Below the pieces are notes generated by a model. The model saw only the letters and a list, made by a program, of their open reading frames with translations. It was not told where the DNA came from and did not search any database. The position numbers were made by a program, and so were the translations under genes. Positions 42,934-51,524 of a stretch of 64,000 bases of DNA are shown piece by piece. Origin of the DNA: JBEVJC01 sp040510375 (GTDB lineage: Bacteria; Bacteroidota; Bacteroidia; Chitinophagales; Chitinophagaceae); assembly GCA_040510375.1 (NCBI GenBank), contig JBEVJC010000013.1:124001-188000 (forward strand). Direction: 5' to 3'. Position 1 is the stretch's first letter, and each line of letters opens with the position of its first letter.

Positions 42934-43836
42934 ATGACAATGAAAAAGAAAATAGGTTTTGTATTGTTGATTACGCTGGCGGTCATCGCTGGCTGCAAGA
43001 AAAAGGATGTTCAGCCGCCCGCCACAATCGGGCCCAGGCCTATTACGGCATCAAGCAGTAAATATGTCAGCCGGATCATTGAATACCGTCCTGCCCCGGG
43101 GCAATTTATTAACGAAAGCATTGGAAACGCTACTGCTGCGTTGCAACTGATTGGAGCCGCCGGTAATATGATCACGCTGGGCGGATATGGCGGCTATGTT
43201 ATCGTCACATTCGATCATTCGATCGTGAATAATCCGGGCAACGATCTTGCTGTTTACGGAAACCCGTTGATTGGCGACGAAGCCGAATGGTCAGAACCCG
43301 GTATCGTAGAGGTAATGCAGGATAAAAATAACAACGGTCTTCCGGATGATGAGTGGTACGAGTTATATGGGAGTGAGCATGACAAACCTGAAACTATCAA
43401 AGGTTACAGGATCATTTATTACAACCCCCATGGTGCGCTGGATGTGCCGTGGAAAGATAACCAGGGGCATACGGGGGTGGTGAAAATTAATACCTATCAT
43501 AATCATAACTACTATCCGCTCTTTGTGGCTAACCAGGATTCACTTGTATTCGAAGGAACATTACTGAAAAGTACTTTTCTCGATGGACCGATTGCGGTGA
43601 ATCTTCCTTTTACATCAGGTTACTCAGACAACGGTTCAATTGATGTGGAAGAGCAGTCAGCACCCCGTTACAACAGTCTGGATATAACATCCGCCAGGGA
43701 TCGGAATGGCAATGCCGTAACGCTTGATTATATCGATTTTGTAAGGATTTATACCGGGCAAAATCATCCGGGGAATGACCAGACTGGTGAGATATCAACA
43801 GAAGTATTAGGCATTCGTGATTTAAATATGCAATAG
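42934..43836 (+). CDS. Surface lipoprotein of the cobalamin operon, function unproven
   Basis: A 300-residue lipoprotein with lipobox VIAGC (Cys21 counting from MTMKKK). The mature part is beta-rich: VIVTFDHSIVNNPGNDLAVY forms strands. DKNNNGLPDDEW is an EF-hand-like acidic loop likely to bind calcium. FVRIYTGQNHPGNDQTGEIS is near the end. It is encoded 6 bases after the second BtuG-like gene and before DUF6580. A role as an accessory cobalamin-binding surface protein is inferred from position; I cannot tell whether it matches the described BtuH class. Confidence 0.7.
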   Translation: MTMKKKIGFVLLITLAVIAGCKKKDVQPPATIGPRPITASSSKYVSRIIEYRPAPGQFINESIGNATAALQLIGAAGNMITLGGYGGYVIVTFDHSIVNNPGNDLAVYGNPLIGDEAEWSEPGIVEVMQDKNNNGLPDDEWYELYGSEHDKPETIKGYRIIYYNPHGALDVPWKDNQGHTGVVKINTYHNHNYYPLFVANQDSLVFEGTLLKSTFLDGPIAVNLPFTSGYSDNGSIDVEEQSAPRYNSLDITSARDRNGNAVTLDYIDFVRIYTGQNHPGNDQTGEISTEVLGIRDLNMQ

Positions 43837-43853
43837 CAACTAAAGCAAACAAA

Positions 43854-44444
43854 ATGGAAACAAAGAAGATTTATTTACGATTTACAGTCCTTACGGCAAT
43901 GATACTTATTGCGGCATTCAGCAGACTTGTTCCTCATATGCCCAATTTTTCCCCGCTTGGTGCGATTGGACTATTTGGTGCCGCTCACTTTCAAAAGAAG
44001 TGGCAGGCATTTTTAATACCCATAGCAGCGACCTGGCTGAGTGATCTGTACATCAATAACGTGGTATATGCTCAATACTACCCAAGGTTTACCTGGTTTT
44101 ATAGTGGCTTTTACTGGACATATGGCACATACCTGTTAATTGTGCTGGCCGGGATCCTGATCTTGAAAAAAATATCCGTTCAACGTGTACTTACCGCATC
44201 ACTTACTTCTACTGCCTTGTTTTTCCTGATCACCAACTTCATTTGCTGGCCGGGAAACAATACCGATTCACAGGATTTTAGCGGATTGATGAATTGTTAT
44301 GTTGCTGGTATTCCTTTTTTGAATGGAACTTTTTTGGGAGATTTGTTTTATTCCGGGGTGCTGTTTGGAAGTTTTGCGCTGGCGCAAAGGAGTTTTCCAA
44401 TTCTCCGGCCGGAAACGCCCGCTTTTTTAATGAATAAAGTATAA
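43854..44444 (+). CDS. DUF6580 membrane protein, putative cobalamin-transport component
   Basis: A 196-residue inner-membrane protein with five or six helices. FSRLVPHMPNFSPLGAIGLF and FICWPGNNTDSQDFSGLMNC are typical of the DUF6580 family, which is often next to B12 uptake genes. The fold is like substrate-capture subunits of ECF transporters, so it may help pass cobalamin or a precursor through the inner membrane; that is inference. It starts 17 bases after the accessory lipoprotein gene. Confidence 0.8.
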   Translation: METKKIYLRFTVLTAMILIAAFSRLVPHMPNFSPLGAIGLFGAAHFQKKWQAFLIPIAATWLSDLYINNVVYAQYYPRFTWFYSGFYWTYGTYLLIVLAGILILKKISVQRVLTASLTSTALFFLITNFICWPGNNTDSQDFSGLMNCYVAGIPFLNGTFLGDLFYSGVLFGSFALAQRSFPILRPETPAFLMNKV

Positions 44445-44529
44445 AAGCTTCTCACCCGAAAAAGGGCCCGTGTTATTGCGGTGTGATGCCTGCCTGCTTT
44501 ATCTTAAATCCAATTTAATTCATTGTTAC

Positions 44530-45330
44530 ATGGACTATTTTCCCAAACGAATTATCTGTCTCACGGAGGAAACTACAGAGACGCTTTATTTACTGGGTGA
44601 GCAGGAACGGATTGTGGGAATTTCCGGGTTCACTGTCAGGCCCGCACAGGCCCGTAAGGAAAAACCTGTTGTATCCGCATTTACGGATGCCAATATTGAG
44701 AAGATTGTTTCATTACAACCTGATCTTGTAATTGGCTTTTCAGATATTCAGGCTGGGATAGCACAGCAGCTGATAGCGAGGGGTATTACCGTATGGATCA
44801 ATAATCAACGTACAGTAGCAGGCATTTATGCCATGATCATCCAGCTTGGCAGCTTGGTTGGTAAAACAGATGATGCAACTAAGTTGGTTAGCCGGTATCA
44901 GGCGATAATTGAACAGATCAAACAAACTGGTGATAGTTTCACCACGAAGCCGAAAGTATATTTTGAAGAATGGTACGATCCACTCATATCGGGTATCGGG
45001 TGGGTCAGCGAATTGGTCGAACTCGCAGGCGGAATAGATATCTTTCACGAATACCAGCCGGGATCCCTTGCCAGGGACCGGATTATTTCTAACCCTGATG
45101 AAGTTATTCAACGTAATCCCGATATCATTATCGCCTCCTGGTGCGGGAAAAAATTTAAAAAAGAAAAACTCATAAACAGGCCAGGCTGGGATAAGATAAG
45201 TGCTGTTAAAAATGATGCGATAGTGGAGATCCGGTCATCGGAAATCCTGCAGCCCGGTCCGGCAGCACTTACGGCGGGCATCCAGCAGATCGCGTCCATT
45301 ATACAAAAATGGCATACAAATCAGTTTTGA
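44530..45330 (+). CDS. btuF: BtuF-like cobalamin-binding protein without signal peptide
   Basis: A 266-residue class III solute-binding protein. RIICLTEETTETLYLLGEQE and IVSLQPDLVIGFSDIQ are the N-terminal lobe, and VYFEEWYDPLISGIGWVSEL and RNPDIIIASWCGKKF are the C-terminal lobe. Homologues deliver cobalamin to BtuCD in the periplasm. Starting at ATG 44530 (MDYFPKRI), no signal peptide is present; the longer frame from 44470 adds 20 residues that are not a signal either. It may be cytoplasmic, or export may differ. No btuC or btuD is seen. Confidence 0.85.
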   Translation: MDYFPKRIICLTEETTETLYLLGEQERIVGISGFTVRPAQARKEKPVVSAFTDANIEKIVSLQPDLVIGFSDIQAGIAQQLIARGITVWINNQRTVAGIYAMIIQLGSLVGKTDDATKLVSRYQAIIEQIKQTGDSFTTKPKVYFEEWYDPLISGIGWVSELVELAGGIDIFHEYQPGSLARDRIISNPDEVIQRNPDIIIASWCGKKFKKEKLINRPGWDKISAVKNDAIVEIRSSEILQPGPAALTAGIQQIASIIQKWHTNQF

Positions 45331-45477
45331 TAATTAGCGGCTCTGATAGAAGCATTGCATCGCGCTTTATTAAAGAGAACAGCACCATTGCTTATATAAA
45401 ATTATATCGTGTAATGCGTGTACATTGTTACGAGGATGCCTGCAGATATTGCGCGTATAGTTCAAATAAGGTTACTG

Positions 45478-45822
45478 ATGCAAAAGCCCAAAGCTATTTT
45501 TTGTTGGAGTGGCGGTAAAGACAGTGCCTTTGCACTCTTTAAAGTGTTGCGGGAACAGCGTTATGAGATCGTGTCACTCCTCACCACGCTCAATAAAAAT
45601 TATAAACGCATATCGATGCACGGAATCCGGGAAGCTCTTCTTGATAGCCAGGTGGAAGCAATTGGTATCCCGTTGGTGAAGGTATGGGTGACTGGCAGCA
45701 GTAACGAGGAATATGAAAGACAAATGGAGCAGCAGTTACTTGGTTTTAAAAATCAAGGTGTAAACCATATAATCTTTGGTGATATATTAATGTTACCGAA
45801 CTGGATGTGCAGAAGATTATAA
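45478..45822 (+). pseudogene. Truncated Dph6-type ATP pyrophosphatase (diphthine-ammonia ligase family)
   Basis: The frame starts MQKPKAIFCWSGGKDSAFAL, with the PP-loop SGGKDS of the Dph6/ATP-pyrophosphatase family. It stays recognisable through GVNHIIFGDI at about residue 105. Family proteins then continue for over 100 residues, but here the frame departs into LMLPNWMCRRL and stops at about 114 residues. The lost half holds the rest of the catalytic domain, so the product is probably inactive. Other short coding-like fragments follow at 45778-45841 and 45872-45973. This marks the end of the B12 operon and a probable rearrangement point. Confidence 0.75.
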
Positions 45823-46026
45823 AAAAGTCAAACGGGGAGTTTAATTAGTGATTGATAATTAATTAACCTTGATTATTACTAACGAAGTGCTAGAAGATGA
45901 ATTGAAAGAAACAACCGCTACAGCTATAGGGCGAAAAAATCCGAACGAGAACGATCAAACAGTATCTATGTAATTATATATTGCTTCGATTTATGCAATG
46001 TTAATGTTAAATTAACCTTGATGCGG

Positions 46027-46034
46027 TAGCTTTG
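46027..46034 (+). promoter_or_regulatory. -7 element of the FecI-type sigma gene
   Basis: TAGCTTTG is an exact TAnnTTTG match, 25 bases before the ATG at 46059. No clean TTG lies 19-21 bases upstream; that region is A/T-rich. Confidence 0.55.
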
Positions 46035-46058
46035 TATCATCGATATTATAGGAAACTA

Positions 46059-46658
46059 ATGGCTAAAGCGTTTCGGGACTTGACGGATGAAGAATTACTA
46101 CAGCAATGTGGAAATGACGACGTTCGCGCCTATAACGCTCTTTTTGACCGCTATGTAGGTAAGCTTCATCGCATGGGTGTTCGTTATGTAAGGGATCAAA
46201 ATGCTGTTGAAGAGCTGGTGATGGAAATTCTGCTGGATATTTGGGATCGCCGGGCAAGCGTTCAGTTAAAAGGCAAGTTGTCTTCTTATCTTTTTCAGGC
46301 CATGCATAACAAAGCGATTAGTTATTTGCGTAAAGCGGTTCCGGTCATGGTCGATATCGCGGATATGGATGAGAATAGTTTCGTTGCCGCTAATACAACA
46401 GATCAGCGTATCAATTTCCGAGATGCGGAAAATATTCTTGCCGAGAAACTCGCCAATCTAAGCCCCCAGCGCCGTAAAGTTTTCCAGTTAAGCAGGGAAC
46501 GGGGCATGACCTATGCCGATATTGCTAACGAAATGAATCTATCCCAAAATACGGTGCGAAATCACATGACTGCCGCACTTGATTACCTTCGAGAGCACTA
46601 TAATGATGGTGTCACAACGTCATTTACCATCTTTTACATTACTATTCTGATTCGTTGA
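46059..46658 (+). CDS. FecI-like ECF sigma factor
   Basis: A 199-residue ECF sigma factor of the FecI/RpoE19 type found beside FecR in Bacteroidota. Region 2 is LTDEELLQQCGNDDVRAYNA through DQNAVEELVMEILLDIWDRR. Region 4 is MTYADIANEMNLSQNTVRNH. The start at ATG 46059 is preceded by AGGAAA; a longer TTG frame from 46032 would start at the promoter itself. It would direct RNA polymerase to the TonB receptor gene when the FecR partner signals. The C-terminus ends in a short hydrophobic run (FTIFYITILI). Confidence 0.92.
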   Translation: MAKAFRDLTDEELLQQCGNDDVRAYNALFDRYVGKLHRMGVRYVRDQNAVEELVMEILLDIWDRRASVQLKGKLSSYLFQAMHNKAISYLRKAVPVMVDIADMDENSFVAANTTDQRINFRDAENILAEKLANLSPQRRKVFQLSRERGMTYADIANEMNLSQNTVRNHMTAALDYLREHYNDGVTTSFTIFYITILIR

Positions 46659-46864
46659 TTTGAGCCTTTGCCATTACTCTATCTAGCATTCGGCAACTAT
46701 ACAATCCTACTATTATCTTATTACTGATTATCAGTATTTCACAATAATTATTAAAAATAATCGAATCTTGATTAGTCCTATCCTACGCTTTTTTGCGACT
46801 ATACTAATAGAGGGCTATGTGATAGAGTGAATTGTGATTTGATTTTAAAAGCAGCGGTTTTAAA

Positions 46865-47887
46865 TTGGAAAATCCAGACAAAGAATTATTACTCAAATAC
46901 CTGCACAATTACAGTCAGTGTACGTCCTATGAGATCATCAGGGCACAAGCCTTGCTGGATCTTCCCTGGGCTCAGGAACTGATCAAGTCATTGTCATGGG
47001 AGGAATGGGAGCAGCCTTTGCTGAATGACGAAAGGGCCAATGAGTTGCACGGGCAATGGAAGGAAAAGGCTAATGCCCGTATCCAGTTCGGAAAAAATAA
47101 AGTAGTCGGCAAAATCACGGTACTGCATAGGTTGGCACGTTTGCCATATGCAGCAGTTTGGGCAAGTATATTTGTTATTGCCGGATTGGCAATATGGCAA
47201 ATCAGGAAAAATCCAACTGATCAGTTTGTCATGATCGAAAAGGTGAATACAATCGGCACTCCGGTTAGGTACGTGCTGCCCGATAGTTCTGAAGTTTACC
47301 TGGCCAGTGGCAGTAAAGTATCTTACAGTGCTGAATTCAAAGGTAAGACCCGCGACATTCAATTGCATGGTGAAGCTTTCTTTCAGGTTACCCACGACAA
47401 GGAGAAACCTTTCATAATCCACACGGGTGATATTGAGACTCAAGTGCTGGGTACTTCTTTCAAGGTTACTGACTATGAAGGTAGGCCACTTGAGGTTGCG
47501 GTTGCTACCGGAAAGGTTAGCGTAAGCATGATACAACCTGACGATCACAAATTGTTGGCGACTTTGACACCGGGTAATAAAGTATCCTGGGACAAGAAAA
47601 CACAAAAAGCTGAACTTGGATACACTGAAGTTGATTACCTACAACAATGGAAAACGGGCGATCTCATATTTGACCGCTTGGATATGCAATATATCGCGGC
47701 AGAATTGCAGCACCGTTTCGGGGTGAGCATTGTATTTGCCGATGCCGAAGTTAAGGACAACAGGGTAAGTGCGACTTTCTCAGCTAATAAGCCGATCGAT
47801 AAGATTATGAATACTTTGAAAATAGCAGGAAAGTTCACTTACTCCACCAAAGACAATAAAACATTTACGATTTACACGCCGGAGTAA
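46865..47887 (+). CDS. FecR-family anti-sigma/sensor protein
   Basis: A 340-residue inner-membrane regulator. About 95 cytoplasmic residues bind the sigma factor. One membrane helix (AAVWASIFVIAGLAIW, near residues 97-113) leads to the periplasmic FecR domain (YVLPDSSEVYLASGSKVSYS then HGEAFFQVTHD) and a C-terminal DUF4974 domain (LIFDRLDMQYIAAELQHRFG). It passes the signal from the TonB receptor to the FecI-like sigma. The start codon is TTG at 46865. It is separated from the sigma gene by 206 A/T-rich noncoding bases. Confidence 0.93.
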   Translation: MENPDKELLLKYLHNYSQCTSYEIIRAQALLDLPWAQELIKSLSWEEWEQPLLNDERANELHGQWKEKANARIQFGKNKVVGKITVLHRLARLPYAAVWASIFVIAGLAIWQIRKNPTDQFVMIEKVNTIGTPVRYVLPDSSEVYLASGSKVSYSAEFKGKTRDIQLHGEAFFQVTHDKEKPFIIHTGDIETQVLGTSFKVTDYEGRPLEVAVATGKVSVSMIQPDDHKLLATLTPGNKVSWDKKTQKAELGYTEVDYLQQWKTGDLIFDRLDMQYIAAELQHRFGVSIVFADAEVKDNRVSATFSANKPIDKIMNTLKIAGKFTYSTKDNKTFTIYTPE

Positions 47888-48058
47888 TGCCTATGTGAGA
47901 TGATATATTATAGTTAAAGCGCCCTGCATGAATACAGGACGCTTAAAAAGGATAAACCGTGTGATTTGGCGATCTGGTCGGCTTACCCTTTGAATACCGG
48001 ATTGATCCGGACATTACAGGAAATTCATATTTGATTAACCTATAACAAATACAATTAT

Positions 48059-51000
48059 ATGCAAAAAGTAGTACAACTACTTCGTGACTCCGAATTTTTA
48101 AAAAATAAAGCATACAAATTTTGCCTCCTGTTTATCCTGATGCTTTCCATGTTCTCGGGGAGACTTTACGCGCAGGACGTGCTGAGCACAAAGAAAATAG
48201 ATCTTGACTTAAAAGATGTTACGTTGCGATCAGCGTTGATGTCTGTGCAGAAGCAAAGTGGGCTTAATTTCGCTTTCAGCCAGGATTTCGAAAAGCATAG
48301 TCCGGTAAAAGTTTCGATTTTCCAAAAGTCAGTTACGGTAAGGTCTGCAATCGAAACACTTTTAAAAGGCACCAATCTACGTTATGTATTGACAGACGAT
48401 CAGATTGTCATAGACGAAATACCAGCTTCTAAAAGCCCAAACGTCCAAGCCGGCGGCGGCCCCGGCACGATTAAAGGCCGTATCGTTGAATTTGAAACCT
48501 CACAGCCGCTGCCAGGCGCTTCTGTATATATCGTAGAACTGCAAATAGGTATGCAGTCCAATCTCGATGGCTACTACGCTTTTAATAATATACCTGCTGG
48601 CAAATACACTTTGCAAATATCGTATGTAAGTTTTAACACCGAAAAGATTAGCGTAGAGATAAAAGCAGGTAAGGAAGAAACTTACGATATAAAAATGCAT
48701 GGTTCTAATAAATTGAATGAGGTGGTGATAAGTGGAACAAGAATAAGCAGGGCGCCTGTTACTCACACTACGGAAAAGCAAATTGTCGCGGAGATTAAAA
48801 ATGCCCAGTCAGTGGTGTCAGGCATATCTTCAGAACAAATTAGTAAAAGTGCGGATCGTAATGCTGCCGAAGTAGTAAGAAAGATCGCCGGTGTAACCGT
48901 AAGAGATGACAAATTTATCGTCATTCGGGGTATGAACGAACGGTATAATCTTACTTACCTGAACGGTAATGTCGCACCGTCCACAGAATTGTATTCCAGG
49001 GCATTTTCACTTGACCTGGTGCCCAGCCGCATCATCGACCGTATCCTGATCTATAAATCACCTGCACCAGATTTGCTGGCCGACATGACAGGCGGTGCAG
49101 TGAAAATATTCACTAAAGATGCCAGGAATGTTAAACACTTCGATATTGAATTCCAGACCGGATATCGGGGGAATACCACTTTTAATCAAAACTTTTTGAC
49201 TTACCGAGGCGGCAAGTTTGATTTTTTAGGGTTTGATGACCGCACCCGGAAATTACCATCATCTGTGCCCAAGTATGGCGACTTTAACAAAGCGAGAATC
49301 AGTCAGTCAGATTATATTAAAAGCTTCTCCAGCATTCTGAATTATGGCAAGCAGGCAGCGGCCGCCCCGGTACAGCTAACTGCTAATTATTACAATCGTT
49401 ATAAACTGGCGGGTAAACGTTTATCTATACTTACATCCTTCAGTTACAAAAATGAACCTTTGCACCAGGATGTTGATCGTTCCCAGGGGCTAACTTACAA
49501 TGTTATTTCAAAAATGACGCAAGAAAGCCAGAACAGCCAGGTCGCGCAGCTCAGCTTGCTTCAAAACTTTACTTGTCATTTGCGTGACAGCAGTACTCTA
49601 TATTTCAAAAATTTCTTATTGCAACAAGGTCAAAACAGCACGATATTGACCAACACAAAAACTTATCAGTTTTTAGATGGAAATGGTCAATGGGCTCAAG
49701 GAGCTAATCCATCAAATACAAGTACATCTAATGCACCCGCTCTGCGTAACATTATTTTATCGTACAGCCAACGATTTTTATATAGCGGAAATTTAGGTGG
49801 TCAACATTATTTCGGAAAGAGTGGCAAGCAAAAACTGGAATGGAACGGAGGTTACACTTACAGTCACCTGGAAATTCCCGACCAACGGGTTATTCGCTTA
49901 CAGAATAACCTGACTCCAGACCGTACGAACAGCGCAAGCGGAAACTATGAACAGAATTGGGTGCCTGTATTCAGAAATGAAGATCCATTACAACAAGTTG
50001 CTGATAATAAATTAGCCCTTGGTATGATATCCAGAGTTTGGATACGTAATAATGAAAGTGTTTATAATGCTTCGGTGGATTATACTTATAAACTCAAGCC
50101 ATGGTTGACATTAAAAACAGGTACCTATCAACAATTCAAGCAACGTATAGTATTCCGCCGTTCATTTACAGTTAATGAGGGTGATTTAAACAGCGTTGGT
50201 TTTCCAAGCTTTAATCCGGGTATTGGCAATAACGGGCAGTATATGGATTTTAATAATGTGTTTTTCAGGCAGCAAGATCTGGATCATGTTTGGGGCAATA
50301 TATACCTGAAAGATGACGGAAGCGGCCTCAAAGTTTATGATCGCACCAGCGGCAGTGATGCATATACAGCTACCGAACAGAACAACAGCTTTTATATGGC
50401 GGCCAGCCTTTTGCCATTCAACGGCAAACTGGATATTTATGGCGGGGTACGGATAGAATACAACCGCCAAAAGGTTGCCGGTGCTATCGCTTCAATTGAT
50501 GCGGGTGGTGTCAATGTGCCCGTTATCGCAGATTTAAAAGCCACGCAGCTTTTGCCGTCATTGAATATCGGTTATCGTCCGGATAATAGTTTTGTTTTCA
50601 GGGCAGCTTATGGGAAAACAGTGAACAGGCCTGAGTTCCGGGAATTGTCACCCTATAACGAATTGGATTACCTAAACAACCAATCTATAAAAGGAAACCC
50701 CAATTTGATTTCCGGCAGCATTTATAACTATGATCTGCGAATGGAATGGTATCCTAATGGGAATATTAAGGGAGAGTCCGTCAGTGTGGGCGCATTCTAT
50801 AAGCAACTGAAGAACCCTATTGAAAGGATCATTTCCAATGATTTATTTTCCAGCCAGGCAGCAAATATCGGCTTTCAAAATGCGGATCAAGCAACAGTCA
50901 AAGGATTGGAACTAGATATTCGTAAAAATCTGGATTTTATTCCGGGCAATTTTTTCAGAAATATATCCTTGATTGCCAATGGTTCGTATATGTTAAGTAA

Positions 51001-51520
51001 AGTAACCAGCAATTTAGATTCGCTAAGGGATATTAATAAAAACCTTGTTAAGCCGGTCATCAACCGTCAGTTACAGGGGCAGGCACCCTATTCAGCCAAT
51101 GTAGGTTTGTACTATGAAAATGCTGGCTCTGGTACTAAGATTTCCATAATTTATAATCAGGTCGGGCCGCGCATTTATGCTGCCTCTATAGGGCAACCAG
51201 CATACACCAGCATGTATGGTAAAATGCCCGGAGATCAGGGCAGCCTAATAGAACTAACACGTAAACAACTTGACCTTTCTATCAGCCAGCGAATAATTAA
51301 AAGCTTGCTGGCAAAATTGAGCGTGCAGAACCTCTTTAATAATCCGGTGCAAATGGCGGAGGACGCAAATTTCACTTATAAATATGAGAAGGCTACATTC
51401 TCGCCGGCGGCTCCGTCTGCGCCTGGTACAGTTAACCGGGGTGTGATAACCGGCGATGTTTTATCTACTGATTATAAACCGGGGCGTTTCATCTTATTAA
51501 CCTTTACTTATTCATTATAA
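48059..51520 (+). CDS. TonB-dependent receptor with signalling (STN) and carboxypeptidase-like domains
   Basis: A 1153-residue outer-membrane receptor. A signal peptide (to about residue 38) is followed by an STN domain (VTLRSALMSVQKQSGLNFAF, residues about 55-120) that contacts the FecR protein. Next are a carboxypeptidase-D-like beta sandwich (about 140-220, FETSQPLPGASVYIVELQIG), the plug (EVVRKIAGVTVRDDKFIVIR) and a large barrel. It resembles SusC in domain order but no SusD gene is present; three lipoproteins follow instead. The substrate is unknown. A weak promoter (TTG 48002-48004, 21 bases, CATATTTG) lies upstream. Confidence 0.92.
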   Translation: MQKVVQLLRDSEFLKNKAYKFCLLFILMLSMFSGRLYAQDVLSTKKIDLDLKDVTLRSALMSVQKQSGLNFAFSQDFEKHSPVKVSIFQKSVTVRSAIETLLKGTNLRYVLTDDQIVIDEIPASKSPNVQAGGGPGTIKGRIVEFETSQPLPGASVYIVELQIGMQSNLDGYYAFNNIPAGKYTLQISYVSFNTEKISVEIKAGKEETYDIKMHGSNKLNEVVISGTRISRAPVTHTTEKQIVAEIKNAQSVVSGISSEQISKSADRNAAEVVRKIAGVTVRDDKFIVIRGMNERYNLTYLNGNVAPSTELYSRAFSLDLVPSRIIDRILIYKSPAPDLLADMTGGAVKIFTKDARNVKHFDIEFQTGYRGNTTFNQNFLTYRGGKFDFLGFDDRTRKLPSSVPKYGDFNKARISQSDYIKSFSSILNYGKQAAAAPVQLTANYYNRYKLAGKRLSILTSFSYKNEPLHQDVDRSQGLTYNVISKMTQESQNSQVAQLSLLQNFTCHLRDSSTLYFKNFLLQQGQNSTILTNTKTYQFLDGNGQWAQGANPSNTSTSNAPALRNIILSYSQRFLYSGNLGGQHYFGKSGKQKLEWNGGYTYSHLEIPDQRVIRLQNNLTPDRTNSASGNYEQNWVPVFRNEDPLQQVADNKLALGMISRVWIRNNESVYNASVDYTYKLKPWLTLKTGTYQQFKQRIVFRRSFTVNEGDLNSVGFPSFNPGIGNNGQYMDFNNVFFRQQDLDHVWGNIYLKDDGSGLKVYDRTSGSDAYTATEQNNSFYMAASLLPFNGKLDIYGGVRIEYNRQKVAGAIASIDAGGVNVPVIADLKATQLLPSLNIGYRPDNSFVFRAAYGKTVNRPEFRELSPYNELDYLNNQSIKGNPNLISGSIYNYDLRMEWYPNGNIKGESVSVGAFYKQLKNPIERIISNDLFSSQAANIGFQNADQATVKGLELDIRKNLDFIPGNFFRNISLIANGSYMLSKVTSNLDSLRDINKNLVKPVINRQLQGQAPYSANVGLYYENAGSGTKISIIYNQVGPRIYAASIGQPAYTSMYGKMPGDQGSLIELTRKQLDLSISQRIIKSLLAKLSVQNLFNNPVQMAEDANFTYKYEKATFSPAAPSAPGTVNRGVITGDVLSTDYKPGRFILLTFTYSL

Positions 51521-51524
51521 GGCC

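Noticed and set aside
45309..45518. 69-codon frame across the btuF end and the gap to the Dph6-like gene
   Set aside because: It overlaps the conserved end of the BtuF-like protein in another frame and shows no domain.
48059..51520. SusC assignment for the large receptor
   Set aside because: The domain order is similar, but there is no SusD partner and the plug lacks the usual SusC text; called a general STN-type TonB receptor instead.
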